64,000 bases of DNA from contig NZ_BAHC01000120.1 of assembly GCF_000298195.1 (NCBI RefSeq), forward strand, positions 1-64,000, given 5' to 3'. How positions within the stretch are numbered: the first letter of the stretch is position 1; each line of letters starts with the position of its first letter. Source of the stretch: Gordonia rhizosphera NBRC 16068 (GTDB taxonomy: Bacteria > Actinomycetota > Actinomycetes > Mycobacteriales > Mycobacteriaceae). A model generated the notes under the pieces. That model had not been told where the DNA came from, did not search any database, and was given only the letters and a program-made list of their open reading frames with translations. Shown here piece by piece: positions 26,201-33,781 of the stretch. The position numbers and the translations under genes are program-made.

Positions 26201-27235
26201 ATGACAGTCACCCAGTCGACGCCCGGGACCGCAGACCCGGTATCCGATGCGGCGGAGACCGGATCCGATGCGGCGCAAACGGCGGCCGATGTCGCGGTGA
26301 TCTCGCATGCCGACGACGAGATCGAGCTGATCCCGGCCGACTCGCTGACCGCGGAACTCACCGGGCGCTACACCTTCCTGCCGGTCAACGGCGCGGCGTT
26401 CGTCATGCAGGTGATGCACCCGGTGATCGGTGACATCGTGGGTGAGTACTCGGTGTTCCGGACCGATCCGCTCGGCCGGGCCATCCGCTCGGTCGATTCG
26501 GTCCTGCGGTGGGTCTACGGCGGCACCGAGGCCATCGAGGAGGGCAAACGCCTGCGGCGCATGCATCAGCCGCTGCAGATGCGTAACGCGGAGGGGCGCC
26601 ACATCAGTGCGCTGAATCCGGAGGCCTACCAGTGGGTCATCGCCACCGCGTTCCCGACCGCGTGCCGGGCGGCACCGCTCATCCTCGGACGAGAATTCAC
26701 CGAGCAGGAGAAGCAGGAGGTCTTCCGCGACAACCGGCGGGTCGCGAAGATCGTGCAGGTCCCGATGAAGGGGTATCCGGAGACGATCGAGGAATTCGAC
26801 CGGTACTTCGACGACATGATCGAGAACAAACTCGTCGCCCACCCGACCGCTCTGGCGCTGGTCGCCCAGATGCAGTCATCACCGCGATTCGACCGCGTGG
26901 TCCCGAAGGACCTGGTGCGGTTCACGAACGCGGTCGCCAAACTCGCCGCGGTGCCCGCCCAGAAGGTCAATTATCTGACCACGGTGGGGGTGATGGACCC
27001 GCGCGTCCGCGAGATCCTCGGCCTGTCCTGGTCGGACAAGGAGCAGCGGGAACTCGAACGGATCCACACGGTCATCCGCGGTATGTACCGGGTCCTGCCC
27101 GAGCGGCTCACCTACTTCCCGCTCGCCTATTATGCCCGACGCCAGCACGCGGTGATGGCGGCCATGAAGAAGCGGGAGGCCGGTGGCAACGCCTACAAGA
27201 TCGCGCGACGCAAGGGCGCCGCTGCCGAGTCGTAG
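26201..27235 (+). CDS. MpaB/latex-clearing-protein family oxygenase (DUF2236)
   Basis: The 344-aa protein is of the DUF2236 group that includes fungal MpaB and heme b rubber oxygenases (Lcp). Conserved pieces include NGAAFVMQVMHPVIGDIV with a candidate ligand His, RWVYGGTEAIEEGKRLRRMH, and YQWVIATAFPTACRAAPLI. No signal peptide is seen, whereas secreted Lcp proteins have one, so this is more likely an intracellular member; rubber cleavage should not be assumed. The ATG at 26201 follows GCGGAGG. The N-terminal 40 residues are Ala/Asp-rich and probably disordered. Confidence 0.85.
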   Translation: MTVTQSTPGTADPVSDAAETGSDAAQTAADVAVISHADDEIELIPADSLTAELTGRYTFLPVNGAAFVMQVMHPVIGDIVGEYSVFRTDPLGRAIRSVDSVLRWVYGGTEAIEEGKRLRRMHQPLQMRNAEGRHISALNPEAYQWVIATAFPTACRAAPLILGREFTEQEKQEVFRDNRRVAKIVQVPMKGYPETIEEFDRYFDDMIENKLVAHPTALALVAQMQSSPRFDRVVPKDLVRFTNAVAKLAAVPAQKVNYLTTVGVMDPRVREILGLSWSDKEQRELERIHTVIRGMYRVLPERLTYFPLAYYARRQHAVMAAMKKREAGGNAYKIARRKGAAAES

Positions 27236-27272
27236 GCCCCGGACCGGTCGGGCACGACATTAGACTGGGCGC

Positions 27273-27539
27273 GTGCCGTTCTCCGACGATGATCTCGACG
27301 CCTTTTACCGCGAGATCGAGGCGCGCACGGCCGCACAGCCGGTGCGTCGTCGGCGACGCCGTCGGGCCCGGCCCAACGCCGAACCGTGTCCGACACCGGA
27401 TAAGGAGGCGTTCGCGGCCGAGTCGCTCGCCCGCGAGGGGATCGCTCGGATCAAGCTGCGCACCGGCCCGTCGGTGGGGCTGCGGTGTTACGAATGTGCG
27501 TGTGGGGCCTGGCACATCACGAGTAGGCCGCAACGATGA
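27273..27539 (+). CDS. Small basic protein with C-terminal Cys pair, unknown
   Basis: The 88-aa protein has an acidic start (FSDDDLDAFYREIEART), an Arg-rich stretch (RRRRRRRARP) and a C-terminal CYECACGAWH that could bind zinc or form part of a nucleic-acid-binding fold. The GTG at 27273 is 6 nt after a TAGACT hexamer (27261-27266), which suggests a leaderless transcript. The stop overlaps the next start (ATGA). I do not recognise the family. Confidence 0.65.
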   Translation: MPFSDDDLDAFYREIEARTAAQPVRRRRRRRARPNAEPCPTPDKEAFAAESLAREGIARIKLRTGPSVGLRCYECACGAWHITSRPQR

Positions 27540-28207
27540 GTCGCCTGGGTCCGCGCGGCGCGCTGCTTGATCTCGCGTGCGGTGACCCCGACCTCACCCA
27601 CATCGCCTACGGCCGGTTGCTCGACGTACCGCCGGCGGCGCGAATCGACGTCTCAAACGGTGCAGTCCGCGCGCATCCGGGCACCGTCGATCACCGCGTG
27701 TATTTCGGTGTCGACGATCCCGACGCGGCGCGGCGGCTGCTCGGCCGGCGCGGGCTGGCACCCGAAGAACCGGTCGGCGTCGTCCGCGCCGCTGAGCCCA
27801 TGGCGACCAGCGCTACCGACATCACAGGGATCGACCATCTGGTGTTCACCGCACCCGGCCGCGACCACGCGCTCGCCCTCTTCGGCGCCACCCTCGACCT
27901 CGATTTCCGTCTGGAGCGTGAGGTCGCCGACGATGCGCGCCAATTGTTCTTCCGTGCAACCGATCTCGTAGTCGAGGTGATCGCCGGGGCCGGGCCGTCG
28001 CCGGGCGAGCCGAATCGATGCGCGCTGTGGGGAGTCGCGTGGCGATCGGCCGACGTCCAGGCGACCCATCGTCGCCTGTCGGCTCTCGGCGTCGGGACCA
28101 GCGAGATCCGGGTGGGCCGCAAACCCGGGACGCGTGTGTTCACCGTCCATGACGAGGCGCTCGCGACCAGGACCCTGGTGATCGAGGCGGCTCCACGCGC
28201 GATCTGA
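27536..28207 (+). CDS. VOC superfamily protein (two glyoxalase-like halves)
   Basis: The 223-aa protein has a second half with clear vicinal-oxygen-chelate features: TGIDHLVFTAPGRDHALALF at the start, then FRLEREVADDARQLFFRATD and VEVIAGAG, and a last strand with TRVFTVHDEALATRTLVIE. The first half (DHRVYFGVDDPDAARRLLGR) looks like a weaker repeat. Such proteins bind a metal and act as isomerases, dioxygenases or resistance proteins; no specific reaction can be named. It is coupled to the small upstream gene by an ATGA overlap. Confidence 0.75.
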   Translation: MSRLGPRGALLDLACGDPDLTHIAYGRLLDVPPAARIDVSNGAVRAHPGTVDHRVYFGVDDPDAARRLLGRRGLAPEEPVGVVRAAEPMATSATDITGIDHLVFTAPGRDHALALFGATLDLDFRLEREVADDARQLFFRATDLVVEVIAGAGPSPGEPNRCALWGVAWRSADVQATHRRLSALGVGTSEIRVGRKPGTRVFTVHDEALATRTLVIEAAPRAI

Positions 28208-28242
28208 GCGTGTGCACCCGCCCGGGTGACAGACTGGAATCC

Positions 28243-29955
28243 ATGACCTCACCCACCGCGGTCCCGGCCATCGTCGTGGTGTCCGCCGCGAACGCCGATC
28301 TCCTGACATCGGAGTTCGAGCGCTACCGGCGCGACTACGACATCACCTGCGCGCGTTCGGCGATCGAGGCGATCGCGCTGCTGGGCCGGCTGCGCAGCGA
28401 GGGCCATCCGGTTGCGCTGATCGTGGCCGAATCCGAGTTGCCGGACATGAATCTGCTGGAGGCGCTGGCCACCTTCCGCACCATCGTGCCCACCGCCCGC
28501 CGGGTCGTCGGTATCCATTGGAGCCGATTCGTCGACGACAGCGAAGCGCTGCGGCCCGCGCTGCAGAAGGGCAAGTTCGACACGTTCCTGCTGATCCCGC
28601 GAGGACCCCGGGACGAGGAGTTCCACTACGCCATCACCGAACTCCTCTCCGACTGGGGCGCGACGGTGGCGGCCCCCGAGGTGGAGGTGGTGCGGATCAT
28701 CAGTCCCGAGCTCACCCCGCTGACGATGGCGATCCAGGATCTGCTCGACCGGATGGGCATGCCGTACCGCACCTATCCGCCCGACACACCGCAGGGACGC
28801 GCGGCCACCGAATTGTTCACCACGCGTGCGCCATCCGACGAAACACCGCGCTATCCGCTCGTGCATTCACTGCGCGGCACCGCCGACGCGGTCATGGCAC
28901 CGACGACGGCACGCGATGTGGCGATCTTGATCTACGGGCGGCCGTCCGATGTCGATGTCGACACCGCCGTCGACCTCGCGATCGTCGGCGCCGGGCCGGC
29001 CGGGCTCGCCGCCGCCGTCTACGCGGCCTCTGAGGGACTCGGCACGGTCGTCCTCGAGTCCGAGGCGATCGGCGGTCAGGCCGGCACGAGTTCGATGATC
29101 CGCAACTATCTGGGGTTTCCGCGCGGCATCTCCGGTATGCGGCTGGCCCAGCGGGCCCGCACCCAGGCGGTGCGGTTCGGGGCCAGGTTCTACACCGGAT
29201 GGCCGGTCGACGGGCTGATCACCGGCGACGGCGATGTGCCGTTCCGTGTCACCACAGAGGGCGGTGACGTGCGTGCCCGTTCGGTACTCATCAGCACCGG
29301 CGTGGCCTACCGACGGCTCGGCGTCTCCGCGCTCGAGGAACTCGTCGGCCTCGGCGTCTACTACGGTGCCGCGATGAGCGCGGCACGGGAGATGGAGGGC
29401 CAGGACGTCTTTGTCGTCGGCGGCGGCAACTCCGCCGGGCAGGCCGCGATCCACCTGGCACGCTATGCCCGTTCGGTCACGATCGTCGTCCGACGACCCG
29501 ACCTGACGGCGACGATGTCGCAATATCTGATCGGCGAGATCGCGTTCAACCCAAGGATCACCGTCCGGGGATCGTGCGAGGTCGTCGACGGCGGTGGCGC
29601 GGGCCGGCTCGAATGGCTCCTGATGCGCGGGGTCCTCACCGGTACCGAGGAGCGTTGTCGGGCCGGGGGATTGTTCTTGCTCCTCGGTGCGTCCCCGCAC
29701 TGTGATTGGTTGCCCGCCCACGTCGAACGCGACGCCAAGGGCTACCTGCTCACCGGCCGGGATGTTCCGCGCCACCGCTGGTCGGACGACGTCCCGCCGC
29801 CGAATCTCGCGACCAGCGAACCCGGGTTGTTCGCCGCCGGCGACATCCGCGGCGGGTCGATGAAACGTGTGGCCGCGGCGAGCGGGGAAGGGGCCAGTGT
29901 GGTCCCGCTCGTGCACGCGTGGCTGGAGTCGCTCTCGCGCACACAGACGAGATGA
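28243..29955 (+). CDS. FAD-dependent thioredoxin-reductase-like oxidoreductase lacking the CxxC, with receiver-like N-terminus
   Basis: The 570-aa protein starts with a receiver-like domain (VVVSAANADLLTSEFERY, LIVAESELPDMNLLEAL), then a thioredoxin-fold-like linker (IQDLLDRMGMPYRTYPPDT). A low-molecular-weight thioredoxin-reductase-type flavoprotein domain follows, with DLAIVGAGPAGLAAAVYAAS for FAD, GGQAGTSSMIRNYLGFP, and VFVVGGGNSAGQAAIHLARY for NAD(P)H. Where TrxR has its redox pair (CATC), this protein reads GVYYGAAMSAA, with no cysteine, so it cannot be a classical thioredoxin reductase. It may reduce a ferredoxin-like or other partner. The ATG at 28243 is preferred to a GTG at 28210. 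Confidence 0.85.
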   Translation: MTSPTAVPAIVVVSAANADLLTSEFERYRRDYDITCARSAIEAIALLGRLRSEGHPVALIVAESELPDMNLLEALATFRTIVPTARRVVGIHWSRFVDDSEALRPALQKGKFDTFLLIPRGPRDEEFHYAITELLSDWGATVAAPEVEVVRIISPELTPLTMAIQDLLDRMGMPYRTYPPDTPQGRAATELFTTRAPSDETPRYPLVHSLRGTADAVMAPTTARDVAILIYGRPSDVDVDTAVDLAIVGAGPAGLAAAVYAASEGLGTVVLESEAIGGQAGTSSMIRNYLGFPRGISGMRLAQRARTQAVRFGARFYTGWPVDGLITGDGDVPFRVTTEGGDVRARSVLISTGVAYRRLGVSALEELVGLGVYYGAAMSAAREMEGQDVFVVGGGNSAGQAAIHLARYARSVTIVVRRPDLTATMSQYLIGEIAFNPRITVRGSCEVVDGGGAGRLEWLLMRGVLTGTEERCRAGGLFLLLGASPHCDWLPAHVERDAKGYLLTGRDVPRHRWSDDVPPPNLATSEPGLFAAGDIRGGSMKRVAAASGEGASVVPLVHAWLESLSRTQTR

Positions 29956-29968
29956 CGCCGACGACGCG

Positions 29969-31000
29969 TCAGATCAGCGTCGCGAGCCGCTCAACCTCCT
30001 CGACACTGCCCGGTGACACCAGCATGGTCGTCACCCCGGCCGCCTCCCAGACCTTGATCTGTGCGCGGACGTGCTCGACGTCGCCGACGATCGCCGAATT
30101 CTCCACCACCTCATCGGGGATGATGCGGGCAGCCTCGTCCTTGCGGTCGCTGCGGAACAACGTGGTCACCTCGTCGACCACGTCGCCGTAACCCATCCGC
30201 CGGTAGACCTCGGCGTGGAAGTTGGTGTCCTCGCTGCCCATCCCACCCATGTAGAGGGCGAGGAACGGTTTGATGGCCTCGAACGTCGCGGCGCGGTCAT
30301 CGGTGATGACGATCTGTGCGGTCGCGCAGATCTCGAAGTCCTCCCGGCTGCGTCGCGCGCCGGGACGGGCGAACCCCTCTGCGAGCCACGCGTTGTAGGT
30401 ATCGGCCATCCGCGGGGTGTAGAACAGCGGGAGCCAGCCGTCGGCGATCTCGGCGGCGAGCGCGACGTTCTTGGGCCCCTCGGCACCGAGCATCACCGGG
30501 ATGTCCGAACGCAACGGATGGGTGATCGGCTTGAGGGACTTGCCCAGACCCGTGGTGCCTTCACCGCGCAGCGGCAGCGGGTAGTGCGGGCCCGCGCTCG
30601 TCACCGGCGCCTCGCGGGCCCACACCTGACGCATGATGTCGATGTATTCGCGGGTCCGCGCCAGCGGCTTGCCGAAACGCTGGCCGTACCAGCCCTCGAC
30701 CACTTGCGGCCCCGAGACACCGAGCCCGACGATGTGACGGCCACCGGACAGATGGTCGAGCGTCAACGCCGCCATGGCGCACGCGGTGGGTGTGCGGGCA
30801 GATAGCTGCAGCACCGACGTGCCCAGACGGACCCGGCTCGTGGACGATCCCCACCAGGCGAGCGGAGTGTAGGCATCCGACCCCCACGCCTCGGCGGTGA
30901 AGATCGAGTCGAAGCCCGAGGATTCGGCCGCCACCACCAGTTCGGCATGGTTGGCCGCCGGCTGAGCACCCCAGTATCCGAGCTGAAGCCCGAGTTTCAT
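29969..31000 (-). CDS. LLM-class F420-dependent oxidoreductase
   Basis: The 343-aa protein is a luciferase-like (beta/alpha)8 oxidoreductase. Typical segments are MKLGLQLGYWGAQPAANHAE, SIFTAEAWGSDAYTPLAWW, VRLGTSVLQLSARTP, MAALTLDHLSGGRHIVGLGVSGPQ and VMLGAEGPKNVALAAEIADG. The group uses coenzyme F420 for hydride transfer, as in many mycobacterial LLM proteins. The start at 31000 is firm: AGGAGG lies directly upstream. The 3' end faces the flavoprotein gene with a 13-bp gap. Substrate unknown. Confidence 0.92.
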   Translation of the reverse strand: MKLGLQLGYWGAQPAANHAELVVAAESSGFDSIFTAEAWGSDAYTPLAWWGSSTSRVRLGTSVLQLSARTPTACAMAALTLDHLSGGRHIVGLGVSGPQVVEGWYGQRFGKPLARTREYIDIMRQVWAREAPVTSAGPHYPLPLRGEGTTGLGKSLKPITHPLRSDIPVMLGAEGPKNVALAAEIADGWLPLFYTPRMADTYNAWLAEGFARPGARRSREDFEICATAQIVITDDRAATFEAIKPFLALYMGGMGSEDTNFHAEVYRRMGYGDVVDEVTTLFRSDRKDEAARIIPDEVVENSAIVGDVEHVRAQIKVWEAAGVTTMLVSPGSVEEVERLATLI

Positions 31001-31111
31001 CGATCCTCCTGTGTTCTCCTCGCGGGCCCGTAGGTTCTTCCCCCGGGTCCTTCGATCGTCCCCCATCTGCACGCCGCCCGACGACCCGAGGTCCTGCGGA
31101 GGAACCCGCCG

Positions 31112-32209
31112 TCACAGCAGAGCGGCGACATCGCGTGCCAGGGCCAGGCACGAGGTGAGGCCCGGCGACTCGATACCGAACATGTTGACCAGCCCGGGAA
31201 TGCCGTGGTCCGCCGGCCCCTGCAGGCCGAAATCGGCGGCCGGTTCGCCGGGGCCGCTGAGCTTGGGCCGGATCCCGGCATAGTCGGGCTGCAGGGCATC
31301 GTCGGGTAGGTCCGGCCAATAGCGCCGGATCTCGGCGGCGAACGCGTCGGCCCGATCCGCGTCGACGCGATAGTCGAGTTCGTCGACCCACTCCACATCG
31401 GGACCGAATCGGGCACGACCGGCGAGGTCGAGGGTCAGGTGCACGCCGAGCCCGCCGTCGACCGGTACCGGATAGATGAGCCGCCCAAACGGCACCGATC
31501 CGTGAGCGAGCGAGAAGTAGGTGCCCTTCGCGAATCGGCGCGGCGGCACGCCATCGATGGGGAAACCCCGCAACGATCCGGCGACGTCCCAGGCGCCGAG
31601 ACCCGCACAGTTGACCAGCATCCGGCAGCCGAGAGTGTCCGCACCGTCCACCTCGACGACGAGCGGTGGGTCGCCGCCCACCGAACCGGCCGTGATCGCG
31701 CTGTGCAGCACGATCATCGCCCCGGCCTCCTGGGCGTCGTGGCGCAGAGCGCGCATCAGACCATGCGCGTCGATGATGCCGGTGGACGGCGACAACAGCG
31801 CCCCGACACCGCGGATCTGCGGTTCCAACTCGTGCAGTTCGCCCGCATCGACCGGCCGCAGATCCGTGACCCCGTTGGCCGCAGCCCGTCCGGCGATGCG
31901 CTCGAGATCCGGAAGTTGCGCGTCGTCGGTCGCGACGATGAGTTTCCCGAGGCGCCGGTGGGCGACGTCGTGATCCGCGCAGTACCGGTAGAGGAGTTCT
32001 CGTCCCTCGACGCAGGCGGACGCTTTCCGGCTACCCGCCGGATAGTAGATCCCGGCGTGGATCACCTCCGAATTGCGCGAACTCGTTTGTGTGCCAATGG
32101 AATCCTCGCATTCGAACACCATGACCTCACGTCCGTCGCGGGCCAGGCGCCGGGCCACCGCCAGGCCGATGACGCCCGCGCCGACGACCACGGCATCAAC
32201 TGTCTCCAC
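31112..32209 (-). CDS. lhgO: FAD-dependent oxidoreductase, L-2-hydroxyglutarate oxidase type (LhgO-like)
   Basis: The 365-aa protein belongs to the DAO family: [20 protein letters not shown] for [23 protein letters not shown] (the LhgO-type active-site segment), [23 protein letters not shown] and the C-terminal [20 protein letters not shown]. The expected reaction is oxidation of L-2-hydroxyglutarate to 2-oxoglutarate. The GTG at 32209 is chosen because a TAACCT hexamer lies 7 nt upstream on the same strand and no ribosome site is seen, which fits a leaderless mRNA. The close motif match supports the LhgO call but not the substrate with certainty. Confidence 0.85.
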   Translation of the reverse strand: METVDAVVVGAGVIGLAVARRLARDGREVMVFECEDSIGTQTSSRNSEVIHAGIYYPAGSRKASACVEGRELLYRYCADHDVAHRRLGKLIVATDDAQLPDLERIAGRAAANGVTDLRPVDAGELHELEPQIRGVGALLSPSTGIIDAHGLMRALRHDAQEAGAMIVLHSAITAGSVGGDPPLVVEVDGADTLGCRMLVNCAGLGAWDVAGSLRGFPIDGVPPRRFAKGTYFSLAHGSVPFGRLIYPVPVDGGLGVHLTLDLAGRARFGPDVEWVDELDYRVDADRADAFAAEIRRYWPDLPDDALQPDYAGIRPKLSGPGEPAADFGLQGPADHGIPGLVNMFGIESPGLTSCLALARDVAALL

Positions 32210-32314
32210 ACCCAGGAGGTTAGACGGCGCAACGGTGATCCGATGGGTGGTCGAACCGAGTAGGGTCGGGGTCACCAGCGGTCACCCATCCGGTCCACTC
32301 CCGGGAGGACGCTC

Positions 32315-32656
32315 ATGAGTCGAGTCCACAAGCCATCACCGGCCGCCAACAAGGTGGTGATGGCCGCCCTGCGCATGCCCGGTGTCCGGTCCCTGGTCGG
32401 CCGCTCGATGACAGTTCTGCGCTACACGGGTCGGCGGTCGGGCAGACATATCGAGTTGCCGGTCGAGTACCACCGTGACGGTGACACCGTCCTCGTGAAC
32501 GCGATGATGCCCGATCAGAAGCGCTGGTGGCGCAACTTCCTCGGCGACGGTGCGCCGATCTCGCTCCTCCTCGACGGCACTACCCGAACCGGTCACGCCG
32601 TCAGCACCCGCGACGAGCAGGGCAACGTCTCGATCCGGATCAGCCTCGACGACTGA
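32315..32656 (+). CDS. Deazaflavin/F420-dependent nitroreductase-like (DDN family) small protein
   Basis: The 113-aa protein has the Ddn-type split-barrel pattern: LRYTGRRSGRHIELPVEYHR, VLVNAMMPDQKRWWRNFLG, then PISLLLDGTTRTGHAV. It is short compared with Ddn (about 150 aa) but typical of many paralogues. Ddn proteins use reduced F420 to act on quinones or nitro compounds. The ATG at 32315 follows GGGAGGAC. The 3' end overlaps the convergent hydrolase gene by 17 nt. Confidence 0.75.
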   Translation: MSRVHKPSPAANKVVMAALRMPGVRSLVGRSMTVLRYTGRRSGRHIELPVEYHRDGDTVLVNAMMPDQKRWWRNFLGDGAPISLLLDGTTRTGHAVSTRDEQGNVSIRISLDD

Positions 32657-33596
32657 TCGTCACAGCGCCGACGGCCATGCCGTGTGCGACACGCTCGATC
32701 GTGCCCACCACCTGGGCGAATCCGATCTTGCCGGGCGTGATCAGCGAGGTGTGGCTGGCGCCGGGAACTTCGATCATCGTGGGCTGCCCGGGCCCCGCGG
32801 TGTCCTCGACATAGTGACGCGCCACGCTGATCGGCACCACCCGATCCTTGGTGCCCGCGAGCACGATGACGGGTGACGAGAGATGCGGGTTCACACTCGG
32901 ATCGGCCAGCGCATAGTGTGCGGGTACCGCCGCCGGCAGACCTCCCAGGAATTGCCTGACGAACCTGTCGCCGTGCAGCGCGGCATACGTCATGTCCAAC
33001 GGCCCGGCTATCGAGATCACCGCGTGCGGCGGTCGCCGTTGGTGTTGGGACGCCCACACCGCAAGTTGGCCACCGGCGCTGTGGCCGACCGCGATCGTCT
33101 CTCCGCCGGCGAGAACGGCGTAGCGGTCACGCAGGGTGGCGGCGAAATCGCCGGCGTCGCGGGCGTCGGCGAGGGTCGTGGGCCAGCCGCCGCCGGAACC
33201 GAGACGGCGGTACTCGACGTTGAAGACGGCGAGCCCGTGAGCGACCAGCACCTGCGCCAGCGGATCCATACCGCTCAGTCCTCCTGCGCCGTAACGCCAT
33301 CCGCCGCCGTGGTAGAGGACGATGAGAGGGACGGCCCGGCCGCCGGGTGGGGTCGGTAGGTAGAGGTCACCGAAGTTCTGCCGCGGATCGGCACTATCTG
33401 CTGTCGGATACGCGAGAGGGATCGGAACCACACCGTGTCGCTGCAGACGGGTCGCCACCGGTGTCGCCGCCACAGTGGTCGGAGTGGCCGGCGACTCCGT
33501 TTCCGAGCATCCGGAGACGATCAGGACCGCAGCCAGCAGGGCTGCCGCCGCAGCCGTAAACGGGCGATGGGCCAGGCCATCTTCGAGGTGTGTCAT
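32640..33596 (-). CDS. Putative lipoprotein alpha/beta-hydrolase (BD-FAE/esterase type)
   Basis: The 318-aa protein has a lipoprotein signal: hydrophobic AAAAALLAAVLIVSGC with Cys in the lipobox VSGC. The mature part is an alpha/beta hydrolase with oxyanion motif LYHGGGWRYG, nucleophile Ser in VGHSAGGQLA, Asp in LAGTKDRVVP and His in PGASHTSLI. It would be anchored outside the cytoplasmic membrane and hydrolyse esters or amides. The start MTHLEDGL at 33596 is preferred because the signal peptide then begins normally; no strong ribosome site is seen. It overlaps the DDN-like gene at the 3' ends. Confidence 0.85.
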   Translation of the reverse strand: MTHLEDGLAHRPFTAAAAALLAAVLIVSGCSETESPATPTTVAATPVATRLQRHGVVPIPLAYPTADSADPRQNFGDLYLPTPPGGRAVPLIVLYHGGGWRYGAGGLSGMDPLAQVLVAHGLAVFNVEYRRLGSGGGWPTTLADARDAGDFAATLRDRYAVLAGGETIAVGHSAGGQLAVWASQHQRRPPHAVISIAGPLDMTYAALHGDRFVRQFLGGLPAAVPAHYALADPSVNPHLSSPVIVLAGTKDRVVPISVARHYVEDTAGPGQPTMIEVPGASHTSLITPGKIGFAQVVGTIERVAHGMAVGAVTISRRG

Positions 33597-33781
33597 CGAG
33601 GCTTCCGACCTCGGCAATTCATGATCGCGACCTTTCCGATCGAGGCGCCGCAATAGGTGGGTGGTGGCACCGCCTCAATTCTGAGTCCACGGTCCTGAGG
33701 ATCTACTGAGTCGGCGACCGGCGGATACGCGCGGTGGCCCGATCCCCGTGGTAGGCGCTCTCGCGCGTGACGGGAGTCGGA

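Noticed and set aside
26201-27235. Secreted rubber oxygenase Lcp
   Set aside because: No signal peptide is seen, and the similarity is only at the level of the DUF2236 family.
28243-29955. Classical thioredoxin reductase (trxB)
   Set aside because: The CxxC redox site is absent.
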